Source: JAGTRP01 sp035255045 (lineage in GTDB: Bacteria; Pseudomonadota; Gammaproteobacteria; Burkholderiales; Rhodocyclaceae). Taken from it: a DNA stretch of 64,000 nt. Below are positions 1-9,795 of this stretch, one piece after another. A model generated the notes under the pieces. The model saw only the letters and a list, made by a program, of their open reading frames with translations, did not search any database and was not told the DNA's origin. The position numbers and the translations under genes are program-made. The DNA is taken from the NCBI GenBank assembly GCA_035255045.1, contig DATFAA010000006.1, positions 62,001-126,000 on the forward strand. Direction: 5' to 3'. How positions within the stretch are numbered: position 1 is the stretch's first letter; every line of letters begins with the position of its first letter.

Positions 1-708
1 CATACGGACACCAATCCCATCGCCCTGTACGAGCGGGGCACGGAGGGGGAATACCTGGTCCACCTCCATGCCAAGGGGGACGACTGGCAGTTCTACGTTT
101 ACGAATTTGCCCACGAGCTGTGCCACATCCTCTCCAACTACGAGGAAAACATCGGGGCCGACACCACCAAGTACAACCAGTGGTTCGAGGAAACCCTATG
201 CGAAACGGCTTCCCTCTACACCCTGAAGAATCTGGCCAACACCTGGGAGAAGTCCCCGCCGGCACCGGGATGGTCGGCCGAGGCGTGGCGGCTGCGCCGC
301 TTCTACGACCTGCTGATCAACGAAGGCCACCGCAAGCTGCCGCCCCACTCCCCCCTGGCGGCTTGGCTCCATGACAACGAAGAGGCCCTGAAGGAGGATC
401 CTTACCTGCGGCAGAAGAACGAGGTGGTGGCCAACCTGCTGCTGCCCCTGTTCGAGACCAGCCCGGAGAACTGGGATTCCCTCACCTACCTCAACCTCAA
501 TCCCGGCGACGCCCGGGCCAGCCTGGACCAGTACCTGAACCACTGGTACCAGAACGCCCCCCAGGAACACAAGGAATTCATTTCCCGCGTGCTTTCCCTG
601 CTCTGGCAGGGGGACAAGCCCCAACCGGCCGCCCCGGTCATCGCCAGCGACGAGTCGGTGGGCGCTGCCGGCACGCCCGGGGAAGGCAACCCGCCGGCGG
701 CCCGGTAG
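1..708 (+). CDS. C-terminal part of a protein with an HExxH motif (5' end outside window)
   Basis: The reading frame is open from the first base and ends in TAG at 706-708, so 235 residues are visible and the start lies upstream. Residues about 38-42 read HELCH, within EFAHELCHIL, which matches the zinc-binding HExxH signature of gluzincin-like metallopeptidases. It is followed by an acidic stretch (NYEENIG) and a Trp/Tyr-rich alpha-helical region, then a low-complexity Ala/Pro tail. No membrane segment is visible in this part. The motif is seen; peptidase activity is inferred, because a single HExxH can occur by chance and the rest of the catalytic domain is missing. It converges on the histidine kinase that ends at 739. 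I do not recognise the family with certainty. Confidence 0.75.
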   Translation, partial: HTDTNPIALYERGTEGEYLVHLHAKGDDWQFYVYEFAHELCHILSNYEENIGADTTKYNQWFEETLCETASLYTLKNLANTWEKSPPAPGWSAEAWRLRRFYDLLINEGHRKLPPHSPLAAWLHDNEEALKEDPYLRQKNEVVANLLLPLFETSPENWDSLTYLNLNPGDARASLDQYLNHWYQNAPQEHKEFISRVLSLLWQGDKPQPAAPVIASDESVGAAGTPGEGNPPAAR

Positions 709-738
709 GGCGGGACCGGCCGGCGCCGGCCGCGCCGG

Positions 739-3700
739 TCAGGCCTCGACCGGGACGGGCTCCAGCCAGCGGTGCAGGCAGGCCAGCAGGTCGGCCTTGC
801 TCACCGGCTTGCACAGGTGGTCGGAGCAGCCGGCCGCCAGGCTGGCCTCCCGGCTCCCCGCCGAGGCATTGGCAGTGAGGGCGATGATGGGCAGCGCCCG
901 CCGCCCCAGGCTGGCCCGGATGACGCCGGTGGTCTGGTAGCCGTCCATGGTGGGCATGATGATGTCCATCAGCACCGCATCCACCGCCGCCTCCCGGGAC
1001 AGGGCCTCGAGGGCTTCGGCGCCGCTGGCGGCCTCCACCACCCGCATGCCCTGCTTTTCCAGGATGGCGCTGACCGCATAGCGGCTGAAGTGGTCGTCGT
1101 CCACCACCAGCACCGTCCTGCCTGCCAGGAGGGGATCCTTCTCCCCGCCGGGGGCGGCCACGGCGACCCGCTCCCCGGCCACCTGCACCGTCGGACCGGC
1201 GTACACCAGGGGCAGATAGACGCTGAAGGTGCTGCCCTGGCCGGGGATGCTTACCAGGCCCAGTTCGCCCCCCAGCAGGGTGGCGATTTCCCGGGAGATG
1301 GCCAGCCCCAGGCCGGTGCCGTTCAGCTCCCTGGCGGCCTGGGTGCGGATCAGGCCGAGGGCTTCGAGGATGCGTTCCTGCTCCGCCGGTTCGATGCCGA
1401 TGCCGGTGTCGATGACGTCGAAGGCGATCACCGCCTCGGCGCCGGCCAGGGCCGGATTGTTGTAGCGCCACCCCGAGACGGCCCGCCGGATGCGCAGGGT
1501 GACGCCCCCCTGGGTGGTGAACTTGATGGCGTTGGAGAGCAGGTTGCGCAGAAGCTGCTGCAAGCGCATCGGGTCCGTCACCATGGTCGCCGGCACGTCG
1601 GCGTCGATTTCCATCTTGAAATCCAGGCCCTTGTGCTCGGCCACATGGCGGTGGGTCCGCCGCAGGCTCTGCATGAGGTCCGGGAAGGGGATCGGCTTGA
1701 CCCGGATGTCCAGACGCCCGGTCTCGATGCGGGTCAGGTCCAGCAGCTCGTCGATGAGGTGGACCAGGTCGTTGCCGGAGAGCTCGATCATCCGGGCGTA
1801 TTCGATCTGCTGGGGAGTCAGGTTGTCCCAGCTGTTGTCCGACAGGACCCGGGCCAGGAGCATGAGGCTGTTGAGGGGGGTGCGGAGTTCGTGGGAAATG
1901 TTGGCGAGGAACTGGGACTTGGTGCGGTTGGCCCGCTCGGCCGACTCCTTGGCCACCGCCAGCTCGTAGGTGCGCTCGGCCACCAGGCTCTCCAGCTCGT
2001 CCCGGTGGCGCCGCAGGTCGGCCTCCGAGGCCTTGAACTGGGTGATGTCCACGAAGGCGCCGAGGGCGCCCCGCACGCTGCCCTGGTCGTCGAAGAGGGG
2101 AGCGGCATTGCCGAACAGCCAGAGGTTGCGCCCATCCGGCAGCCGCACCTCGATCTGGGCCCCCTGCACCGGCCGGCCTTCGGCCGCAGCCCGCTGCATG
2201 GGCAGTTCCTCCACCGCGTATTCCCGCCCGTCCTGGCCGTAAAACCGTGTCCTTGGCCGGGACTCGGCGCCGGGAACGTCGGCGGAGCCGTTCACGGCCT
2301 CCCGCCAGCCCTCCAGCTGGTTGGCGGCATGGTTGCCCGCCATCTCCCGGCACTCCGGATCCCGGGCGATCCACACCAGGGCCGGCATGGCTTCAACCAG
2401 GGCGACCAGTTCCTCGGTGCGCTGGCGCAGCTGCTGTTCCGTCGCCTTGCGGGCTGTGATGTCGAGGGCGGTGCCGGCCAGCCGCAGCGGCTGACCGGCG
2501 GCGTCCCGCTCCACCACCCGGCCGTGGACCAGCAGCCAGATCCAGTGGCCCTCCTGGTGGCGCATGCGGAATTCGCACTCGTAGATGGGAGTATCGCCGC
2601 GCAGGTGGCGGTCGGCGGCCGCCAGGGCACCGGCCCGGTCGTCGGGATGGCTCATGTGGGCCCAGGTCTCGGGGGTAACCAGCAACTCGTCGGGGGGATA
2701 GCCCAGCATCTGGGCCATGCGCGCATTGCAGCTCGTCATGCCCACCGACAGCCGCCAGTCCCAGGCCCCGAGGGCTGCCCCTTCCAGAGCCAGGCCGAGG
2801 CTTTCCTGGCTGGCCTTGAGGGCCGCCTCGCCGGCATTGACGTTGTCCACCATGGCCCGCAGGGCGGCGTCGATCTCACGCAGTTCCCGGATCGAGCTTC
2901 GCTTCGGCGCCCCGAGCTGGCGGGCGCCGGCGCCGATGCGGCCGATGTCCCCATGGAGCCGTTCCGCCCAGCCCACGAAGAAACGGTAGATGGCCTGCTG
3001 GCCCAGGAGCACCGAGGCGATGCCGAGGAGCATGAGCAGGATCATGTGGTTGCGGAAATCCTGCTCCACGGGCATCAGCACCGTGCTCTTCGGGGCGCCG
3101 ATGAGCACCCGGACCTGGCCGCCGGTGGACGCCAGGGCGGCGATTCCATAGAGATACGGCCGCCCTTCCGGCCCGGCCAGTTCATGCATGCCCGTGGCCT
3201 TGCCGTTGCGCAGCAGGGCGGCCAGCTCGCCGTCATCCGCCAGGCCTTGGCTGCCCATCGGCTGCCGGGAGATCAGCCTGCCCCCGGGGACGACCACGGC
3301 CGCCTCCCAGCCCGGCGGCAGGCGGTCGCCGAAGGGCAGATTGGCCAGCCAGCCGAGGCCGACGCTGGCGAACGCCACCGCCCGCACCCGGCCGGCGGCG
3401 TCCAGGAGCGGGTAGGCGAAGACGATGCCAGGCGCCTCGGTAACCGGGCCGGGAACATAATGGCCGAGGGAAAAGTCCTTGCGCTCCATGGCTTCCCGGA
3501 ACCAGGGCGCGTCGGCGAAGGCGGCCGGCCCGGCCGGTGACAGGCCGCTGCACAAAAGGGTGCCATCCGGCAGGACGGCGCCGAAGTCCTGGTAATCCCG
3601 CTGGCTTTGCAGCAGGCGCCGGGCCAACCCGGCGCATTCGGGCCCGCTCAGCGCCTTCATGTCGTTGGCGTTGGCCATGATGCGCAGCACATCATGCGTG

Positions 3701-3885
3701 TGCTTGACCAGATAGGTTTCCCCGACCAGCGCCGAGCGCAGCAATTGCTGGAAATCCTGCTCCACCCTCGCCATGGCCTGGGCCCGGTGGTCCCGGTAGA
3801 CCAGGAGGGAATAGAGGAAAAGAGGCACGGTGAGCAAAGCCACCAGGAGCCACACCCGGCCCCGCAGGCCGAAAAGAAGGTTCAT
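739..3885 (-). CDS. Hybrid sensor histidine kinase (periplasmic sensor, two PAS, HisKA, HATPase, receiver)
   Basis: A 1048-residue membrane-bound hybrid kinase. Order: a membrane segment at about 8-26, a periplasmic sensor of about 250 residues resembling a Cache/PDC fold, a second membrane segment near 281-303, and PAS domains at about 370-475 and 510-620. The HisKA box SHELRTPLN follows near 665, then HATPase_c with NLLSNAIKF and GTGLGLAI, and a C-terminal receiver with the acceptor Asp in VLMDIIMP near 973. The start is the ATG at 3885, preceded by GAGGGAG; a longer in-frame extension to 4035 lacks a ribosome site and would bury the first membrane helix. It would autophosphorylate in response to a periplasmic ligand and pass phosphate to its own receiver. 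The output partner is not visible here. It is divergent from the chemoreceptor at 4214. Confidence 0.9.
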   Translation of the reverse strand: MNLLFGLRGRVWLLVALLTVPLFLYSLLVYRDHRAQAMARVEQDFQQLLRSALVGETYLVKHTHDVLRIMANANDMKALSGPECAGLARRLLQSQRDYQDFGAVLPDGTLLCSGLSPAGPAAFADAPWFREAMERKDFSLGHYVPGPVTEAPGIVFAYPLLDAAGRVRAVAFASVGLGWLANLPFGDRLPPGWEAAVVVPGGRLISRQPMGSQGLADDGELAALLRNGKATGMHELAGPEGRPYLYGIAALASTGGQVRVLIGAPKSTVLMPVEQDFRNHMILLMLLGIASVLLGQQAIYRFFVGWAERLHGDIGRIGAGARQLGAPKRSSIRELREIDAALRAMVDNVNAGEAALKASQESLGLALEGAALGAWDWRLSVGMTSCNARMAQMLGYPPDELLVTPETWAHMSHPDDRAGALAAADRHLRGDTPIYECEFRMRHQEGHWIWLLVHGRVVERDAAGQPLRLAGTALDITARKATEQQLRQRTEELVALVEAMPALVWIARDPECREMAGNHAANQLEGWREAVNGSADVPGAESRPRTRFYGQDGREYAVEELPMQRAAAEGRPVQGAQIEVRLPDGRNLWLFGNAAPLFDDQGSVRGALGAFVDITQFKASEADLRRHRDELESLVAERTYELAVAKESAERANRTKSQFLANISHELRTPLNSLMLLARVLSDNSWDNLTPQQIEYARMIELSGNDLVHLIDELLDLTRIETGRLDIRVKPIPFPDLMQSLRRTHRHVAEHKGLDFKMEIDADVPATMVTDPMRLQQLLRNLLSNAIKFTTQGGVTLRIRRAVSGWRYNNPALAGAEAVIAFDVIDTGIGIEPAEQERILEALGLIRTQAARELNGTGLGLAISREIATLLGGELGLVSIPGQGSTFSVYLPLVYAGPTVQVAGERVAVAAPGGEKDPLLAGRTVLVVDDDHFSRYAVSAILEKQGMRVVEAASGAEALEALSREAAVDAVLMDIIMPTMDGYQTTGVIRASLGRRALPIIALTANASAGSREASLAAGCSDHLCKPVSKADLLACLHRWLEPVPVEA

Positions 3886-4213
3886 TCGCACTCCCTCGCC
3901 CGGCCGTGGTGCCGGGGGGATCGGCAACCCGGCTCGGGCTTGTTGGACCGGCAATCGTAGAAGCTCGGGGCGGAGATGACAAGCATCAAGGCGGCCGGCT
4001 GCCGGACAGCACAGAATTGGCGCCCATATGCCCATGGTCTATGGAACGATGGGCACCCCTGGCCTGGCTCCCCGTCGCCAACGGCCTCGGCAGAAGAACG
4101 GCAAGACAGCCGGCCGCCCCATTGCTGCACCCGATGCTTTCCGATCGGGCCTGAAAGCGCACAGGCATCTGAAATTCGCTGCGATTCAACCTCAACAACG
4201 GAGGGATATCCCC
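3886..4213. promoter_or_regulatory. Divergent intergenic region between histidine kinase and chemoreceptor
   Basis: This 328-base stretch separates two divergent genes and must hold both promoters. Frames are open into it from both sides, but the translations are not protein-like. The chemoreceptor ribosome site (GGAGGG near 4200) is clear. I see no convincing -35/-10 pair, operator or small gene. Confidence 0.4.
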
Positions 4214-5812
4214 ATGTTCAGCAATCTCAAGATCGGCACCCGCCTCGGCGTCGGCTTCGGATTCGTGCTCCTCGCCCTGGCCGTGGTCCTGGCGGTGGCC
4301 TTCCGCAATGGCAGCCTCCTGACCGAGCGGGTCGACCTGGTCTACGGGCGGGTCGCCATCGGTAACAAGCATCTGGCGGAAGCCCAGAACGCGCTCTGGG
4401 AGCTGCGCTACGGCGTCGCCCAATACCTGGCGGTGCCGACGCCGGAATCCCGCAGGAAGATCATCGACAGCGCCCCAAGTCAGTTCCAGGCCTTCGACCA
4501 GGCCATGGCGGCCTATGAGAAGGTGGCCACCGGGGACCAGGTTCGCCCCCTCTTGGCCGCGCTGCAGCAGGTCTATGGGGACTACAAGCGGGACCGTCCC
4601 CAGTGGTTCGCCCTCATGGAAGCCGGCAAGACCGAGGAGGCCGCGGAGTTCCGGGCGCGCACCATCCTCAAGTCCGGGGCCGGGACGGTGAAGGCCTTCG
4701 GCGCCTTGATCGAGGCCCATACCCGCAGCGGCGAGGCCGTGAAGCACGAAGCCGAGGCGGCGGCGGCCGCCGGGCGGACCCTGATGGCCGCCATCGGGCT
4801 GGTGGCCATCGTCCTGGTCGCCCTCGCCGGCTGGCTGCTGACCCGCAGCCTGACCCGACCCCTGGCCTCGGCCATGGCGGCGGCGGATGCCCTCGCCGGC
4901 GGCGACCTGACGGTGGAGGTGGCGTCGACCAGCCGCGACGAGATCGGCCAGTTGATGCAATCCATGGCCCAGATGGTTCGCAAGCTGTCTTCCGTCATCA
5001 CCGAGGTGCGCACCGCCACCGACAATCTCATCAATGCCTCGGGCCAGATCTCGGCCACCTCCCAGTCCCTGTCCCAGTCCTCATCGGAGCAGGCGGCCAG
5101 CGTTGAGGAGACCACCGGCTCCCTGGAGGAGATCACCAGTTCCATCACCCAGAACACCGACAACGCCCGGGTCACGGACAGCATGGCGGCGAAGGCCGCC
5201 GCCGAGGCGGCGGAAGGCGGCGAGGCGGTGACCCGGACGGTGGCGGCCATGAACAGCATCGCCGACAAGATCGGCATCATCGACGACATCGCCTACCAGA
5301 CCAACCTCCTCGCCCTCAACGCCGCCATTGAGGCGGCCCGGGCCGGCGAGCACGGCAAGGGCTTCGCCGTGGTTGCCGCCGAAGTGAGGAAGCTGGCCGA
5401 GCGCAGCCAGGTGGCGGCCCAGGAGATCGGCGACCTGGCCTCCTCCTCGGTCCAGCAGGCGGAAGAGGCGGGGAGCCTCCTCAAGAAGATCGTGCCCGCC
5501 ATCCGCAAGACCTCGGACCTGGTGCAGGAAATCGCTTCCGCCAGCCAGGAGCAGTCATCCGGCGTCGAGCAGATCAACGGGGCCATGGGCCAGCTCAACC
5601 GGACCACCCAGCAGAACGCCTCGGCCTCCGAGGAACTGGCCTCCACCGCCGAGGAGATGGAGGCCCAGGTGGCTCAGTTGCAGGAGATCATGGCCTTCTT
5701 CCGGCTCAATCAGGCCAGCGTCACGCCCACCGCCGCGCCACGGCTGGCCCGGACTCCCCTGGTGGTCCCGGCGCCTTTGCCGAAGGCGAAGCCGGAGTTC
5801 GAGCGCTTCTGA
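4214..5812 (+). CDS. Methyl-accepting chemotaxis protein
   Basis: A 532-residue transmembrane chemoreceptor. A first membrane helix lies at about 10-30 and a periplasmic domain of about 150 residues looks all-helical, like a four-helix bundle. A second membrane helix (GLVAIVLVALAGWLL) leads into a HAMP linker. The cytoplasmic signalling coiled coil has its hairpin near residues 360-395, with NLLALNAAIEAARAGEHGKG, the conserved tip that contacts CheA and CheW. The C terminus ends EFERF and shows no CheR-docking pentapeptide. The start is the ATG at 4214 after GGAGGG; the in-frame upstream extension is unlikely because it displaces the membrane helix. Ligand unknown. Confidence 0.93.
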   Translation: MFSNLKIGTRLGVGFGFVLLALAVVLAVAFRNGSLLTERVDLVYGRVAIGNKHLAEAQNALWELRYGVAQYLAVPTPESRRKIIDSAPSQFQAFDQAMAAYEKVATGDQVRPLLAALQQVYGDYKRDRPQWFALMEAGKTEEAAEFRARTILKSGAGTVKAFGALIEAHTRSGEAVKHEAEAAAAAGRTLMAAIGLVAIVLVALAGWLLTRSLTRPLASAMAAADALAGGDLTVEVASTSRDEIGQLMQSMAQMVRKLSSVITEVRTATDNLINASGQISATSQSLSQSSSEQAASVEETTGSLEEITSSITQNTDNARVTDSMAAKAAAEAAEGGEAVTRTVAAMNSIADKIGIIDDIAYQTNLLALNAAIEAARAGEHGKGFAVVAAEVRKLAERSQVAAQEIGDLASSSVQQAEEAGSLLKKIVPAIRKTSDLVQEIASASQEQSSGVEQINGAMGQLNRTTQQNASASEELASTAEEMEAQVAQLQEIMAFFRLNQASVTPTAAPRLARTPLVVPAPLPKAKPEFERF

Positions 5813-5829
5813 CCGGCCTGCCCCGGCGC

Positions 5830-8109
5830 CTAGGCGTGTCCGGCGCCCCCCATGGCGGGGGCCCCGCCGCCCTCGTAGGCACGGACCTTGTTGCGCCCCG
5901 CGTGCTTGGCCTCGTAGAGGGCTTGGTCGGCCTGGTTGAGGAGGGTGTCGATATTGACCCGCGGCCCGGCCAGGGAGGCGATGCCGATGGAAGCCGTGAA
6001 GCGCAGGGGCAGCCCCTGCTCCACCGGCACCTCGGCCTCGGCCAGGGCACCGCGCAGGCGTTCGGCCACTTCCCGGGCGCGGCGGCCGTCCGTCTCGGGC
6101 AGGAGGATGGCGAACTCCTCGCCGCCGATGCGGCCGATGGTATCGATGTCCCGCAGCATGTGCCGGCTCACCTCCGCGAACCTCCGCAGGACGAGATCCC
6201 CGGTCTTGTGGCCGTAGGTGTCGTTGACCCGCTTGAAATGGTCGATGTCCACCATGAGCACCGACAGGGGGCCGCCGTAGCGGTGGCTGCGGGACAGTTC
6301 CTCCTCCGCCTGGGCCATGAAATGGCGGCGGTTGGCGAGGCCGGTGAGGGGATCAGTCTGGGCCAGCCGCGCCAGTTCCTGCTCCACCTGCCGGCGAGCG
6401 GTCATGTCCCGGGTGACGCCGAGCAGCCCCGTGATGCCGCCGCTGGCGTCGCGCATGGGTACGGCATGGGTATCCAGCCAGCGGTGCTGCCCCTTGAGTC
6501 CGACCATCTCGAATTCCAGGCTGCCGGACTCGCCCCGGCAGACCTTCCTGGTCAGTTCGTCAAAGGCTTCCCGGTACGGCGCGGTCACCACGTCCACCAG
6601 CCGGCTTCCGATGACCTGGGCGTCGGACTCGGCCTCCAGGATGTCGAGGCCGGCGCGGTTGATCTGCAGGAGGGTGCCGTCCGGGGCCAGGATCTTCACG
6701 CATTCCGGCTCGGCCTCGATGATGGCCTTGAGCTTCGATTCGCTTTCCGCCAGGGAAATCTGGGCCCGCTTGAGTTCGGTGATGTCGGAGACCAGGACGA
6801 AGAAGCCTCGCACCCGATCACCGTCCTGGTCAGGGATGTAGTGGGCCCAGGTGTAGCCGATGCTGCCATCCGCCTTGACCAGGGTGCGCTCGAATTGCTG
6901 GCGTTCTCCTGTCAGGGCGGCGCGGATGTAGGGCTCGTTCTTGCGGAACAACTCGTCGCCCATGAGCTCCTGTATGCGGATGCCGCGCATCTGCTCCGGC
7001 GTCCGGCCGAACCATTCCAGGTAGGCGTGGTTGGCGAAGCGGCAGCGCAGGTCGTCGGTCCAGTAGGCGACCATGCCGGGAATGTTGTCGGTCACCGTCT
7101 TCATGAAGCGTTCGCTGGCCGCCAGGGCGGCGGCGGCCTCGCTCTCCCGGCGGGCGGATTCCCGCTGCCGGCGCTGGCCGGCGTAGAGGCCGAGGATGGA
7201 ACCGATGAATATGAGACCGAAGAGCCCGCCCTGGATCTCCAGGTCCCGGCGCCAGCCCGCGAATATGGCGTCCAGGTCGCGGGCCACTGCGATGACCAGG
7301 GACTTGTCCATCCTCACCGCTTTGGGCCGCACGGTGCGCATGGCCATCATCCTGTGCTCGCCTGTGGCGTACACCGTCCCGGTCAGGACATTGCTTGCGC
7401 TGCCGCTGTCCCGGTGGCGGCTGAAGAAGGATCCCGGCTGGGCCAGGTTCTTGCCGGGCTGCCCTTCCCGCTCGGGGACCATGAGGAACTGGATGCCGTC
7501 GCCGTGGGCGATGGCGGTCCACATGTCCGGAGCGTAGAGCACCGAGGCCATCAGGGTCACGAAATAGGCGGGGTCCAGGGTGGCGACGACGATGCCGGCA
7601 AACTCGCCCCGGGGTCCCGGAATGACCAGGGAGATGTTGACCACATAGATGCCGAGGGAGGTCTGGAAGGGCTGGGAGACGTAGATCCTGTCCGGATCGG
7701 GATGGCCCCGGGGCGTCATGAAATACTCCCGGAGGGCGAAATTCTGCCCCAGCAGCTCCGCCCGGCTGGACGCCAGGACGGTGCCCCCGCCGTCCAGCAG
7801 CGCCAGGGTGCGGACCCCGGGCATGGCGTCGGACAGCATTTTCAGGCGCCGGGTCAGGTTGCCGTTGGTCTTGAGCAGGGGCAGATCCCGGCGCAGGTCG
7901 GCCAGCACCCAGCTCACCGACGACAGGTTGTGCTCAAGATTTTCCTGGATCACCCGGGCCTGGCCCAGGAGCCGGACCTCCTCCCGCTCTTCGGTGCGGC
8001 CCCGTTCCACATAGAGGTTGAAGCCCGTCGCACCCCCCAGGGTCGCCAGCCCGAGGGCGAGGATCACCCACTGGATCAGGAAGGAAGGCTGCCTCAGTTG
8101 TTGCAGCAC
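5830..8109 (-). CDS. Membrane diguanylate cyclase (Cache-like sensor, two PAS, GGDEF)
   Basis: A 759-residue protein predicted to make cyclic di-GMP from two GTP. It has a membrane helix at about 12-32, a periplasmic Cache-like domain to about 280, a second helix near 290-312, two PAS domains (about 330-450 and 455-580) and a GGDEF domain. The active site reads GGEEF near 661, a functional variant. An RDID sequence lies five residues before it, matching the RxxD product-inhibition site, so both catalysis and feedback inhibition look intact. The start is a GTG at 8109, nine bases after the stop of the chemoreceptor on the same strand. The two are therefore probably co-transcribed, linking chemotaxis and c-di-GMP control of motility. 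Confidence 0.9.
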   Translation of the reverse strand: MLQQLRQPSFLIQWVILALGLATLGGATGFNLYVERGRTEEREEVRLLGQARVIQENLEHNLSSVSWVLADLRRDLPLLKTNGNLTRRLKMLSDAMPGVRTLALLDGGGTVLASSRAELLGQNFALREYFMTPRGHPDPDRIYVSQPFQTSLGIYVVNISLVIPGPRGEFAGIVVATLDPAYFVTLMASVLYAPDMWTAIAHGDGIQFLMVPEREGQPGKNLAQPGSFFSRHRDSGSASNVLTGTVYATGEHRMMAMRTVRPKAVRMDKSLVIAVARDLDAIFAGWRRDLEIQGGLFGLIFIGSILGLYAGQRRQRESARRESEAAAALAASERFMKTVTDNIPGMVAYWTDDLRCRFANHAYLEWFGRTPEQMRGIRIQELMGDELFRKNEPYIRAALTGERQQFERTLVKADGSIGYTWAHYIPDQDGDRVRGFFVLVSDITELKRAQISLAESESKLKAIIEAEPECVKILAPDGTLLQINRAGLDILEAESDAQVIGSRLVDVVTAPYREAFDELTRKVCRGESGSLEFEMVGLKGQHRWLDTHAVPMRDASGGITGLLGVTRDMTARRQVEQELARLAQTDPLTGLANRRHFMAQAEEELSRSHRYGGPLSVLMVDIDHFKRVNDTYGHKTGDLVLRRFAEVSRHMLRDIDTIGRIGGEEFAILLPETDGRRAREVAERLRGALAEAEVPVEQGLPLRFTASIGIASLAGPRVNIDTLLNQADQALYEAKHAGRNKVRAYEGGGAPAMGGAGHA

Positions 8110-8118
8110 GGCTACGGC

Positions 8119-9705
8119 CTACACCTTGAACTTGTCCACGCCTTCCTTGAGGGTTTCGGCCAGCTGCTCCAGGCTGACGGCGGACTGGGAAACGTCCCGC
8201 ACCGCCGCGCTGTTGTGCTCGATCATCTCGGCGATGCTGTCGACGGTCCGGGCAAGGCTGCTGCTCGCCGCGCTCTGCTCCTTGAGGCTGAGGGAGATGT
8301 TCTCGACCACGGCGCTGACCTCCCGGGTGCTGGCGTCGATGCGGGTCATGGATTCCCCGGTCCGGGCCGCCATCTCCACCCCCTGGCGCACCTGGTCGCC
8401 CCCTGCCGTCATGCCGACGACGGCGCTCTGGGTGCTCTTCTGGATGGAATCGATCATGGCGGCGATTTCCGTGGTGGACACCGTCGTCCGTTCCGCCAGC
8501 TTGCGCACCTCGTCGGCGACCACGGCGAAGCCGCGCCCCTGCTCGCCGGCCCGGGCCGCTTCGATGGCGGCGTTCAGCGCCAGCAGATTGGTCTGGTCGG
8601 CGATATCCTTGATGACATTGACGATGCCCGAAATCCTCTCGGACTGGCTGCCCAGGTCCTGGATGACGCCGGAGGACTGGGACACCGAGTCGGCGATGTG
8701 GTTGATGTTGGCCACGGTGCCCTGGACCAGGGTGGCGCCCTCGACGGACAGGGTGCTGGCCTCGTCGGTCATGGCCCGGGCCCGGTCGGCGTGGTCGGCC
8801 ACCTGGGTGAGCCTGTCGTTCATCTCCTGGACCGAGGCCGCCATGGACGTGGCGGCCTCGCTCTGTTGGGCCGACTTCTCGGCCACCCGGTTCGAGGTCT
8901 CGGCCAGGGAGCGGGCGTGGTCGGCCAGCAGGGAGGCCGCATCCCGGGTCTGGGCGATCATGGTCTTCAGGGAAGACTGCATGACCTTCATGGTGGCCAG
9001 CAGGCTGGACTGGTCGCCCGGCCGGGTCTGGATCGGGAAGGTCAGGTCGCCGTCGGCGATCCGCCGGGTGACGTCGGTGGCATAGGACGGCTCGCCGCCG
9101 ATGCCGCCCATGATGGTGCGGGTGATGAACACCGAACTGGCCGCCGCCAGCACCAGGGCCAGGATGCCTGCCACCGCCAGGACGGTGGCGGTCTTCTTGA
9201 TCTCCGACGAAATGCGGGTGCTGTTCATGGCCAGCAGCAGGTAGCCGTTCTGGAGGGAGTCGTTGGCCACCAGGTCGATCTTCGCCGCCAGGAAGCGGGG
9301 CTCGCCATCGCCCAGGAAGACGACATCCCCCTTCTTGGCCGGCGGCGCGGCGGCCAGGGCATCGAGAATCCGGTTCAGATCCACCGCCTCATAGCCTTTG
9401 GCGGCCTTGCGGGACTTCTCGGCGATCTTGCCCTTGGGTTGCTGCACCAGCACCGCCGCCAGGCTGACGTCGGCGTCGCTGGATACAAGCTGGTCGAGGA
9501 GCTTGTCGACATCTTCGAAAACGCCGTACTGGACCCCGGCCTTGACCGTCTCGGCGGTGATGACGGCGAGACTGGAGCCCTTCTCCCCCAGGGAGTCCTT
9601 CCCCATGGTGTTGATGGCCACCAGGGATACCGACACGAGGATGACCGTCAGGGCAAGGGGAGTGGCGAGGATGCTGTTTCTTATCTTTTGACCGAGGACA
9701 CTCAT
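8119..9705 (-). CDS. Methyl-accepting chemotaxis protein
   Basis: A 528-residue chemoreceptor. An N-terminal membrane helix lies at about 14-33, followed by a periplasmic domain of about 140 residues and a second helix near 165-185. A HAMP-like linker precedes the long signalling coiled coil. The tip near 371-405 contains LLALNAAIEAARAGEQGRG. The C terminus ends GVDKFKV, which is not a CheR-binding pentapeptide. It is first in a likely three-gene signalling group with the downstream cyclase; the upstream secreted Cache protein is 90 bases away on the same strand. Confidence 0.92.
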   Translation of the reverse strand: MSVLGQKIRNSILATPLALTVILVSVSLVAINTMGKDSLGEKGSSLAVITAETVKAGVQYGVFEDVDKLLDQLVSSDADVSLAAVLVQQPKGKIAEKSRKAAKGYEAVDLNRILDALAAAPPAKKGDVVFLGDGEPRFLAAKIDLVANDSLQNGYLLLAMNSTRISSEIKKTATVLAVAGILALVLAAASSVFITRTIMGGIGGEPSYATDVTRRIADGDLTFPIQTRPGDQSSLLATMKVMQSSLKTMIAQTRDAASLLADHARSLAETSNRVAEKSAQQSEAATSMAASVQEMNDRLTQVADHADRARAMTDEASTLSVEGATLVQGTVANINHIADSVSQSSGVIQDLGSQSERISGIVNVIKDIADQTNLLALNAAIEAARAGEQGRGFAVVADEVRKLAERTTVSTTEIAAMIDSIQKSTQSAVVGMTAGGDQVRQGVEMAARTGESMTRIDASTREVSAVVENISLSLKEQSAASSSLARTVDSIAEMIEHNSAAVRDVSQSAVSLEQLAETLKEGVDKFKV

Positions 9706-9795
9706 GGCACGCTCTCCAGGCAGAGTGATGCAGCGGTTTTGTGTCGCCGGCCGGAACCTCGCCCGGCCGGCGGCCGTGGAGCGATGGCGGGGGCG

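Noticed and set aside
4028..4213. Upstream extension of the first chemoreceptor
   Set aside because: No ribosome site at 4028, and the added residues would precede and disrupt the N-terminal membrane helix.
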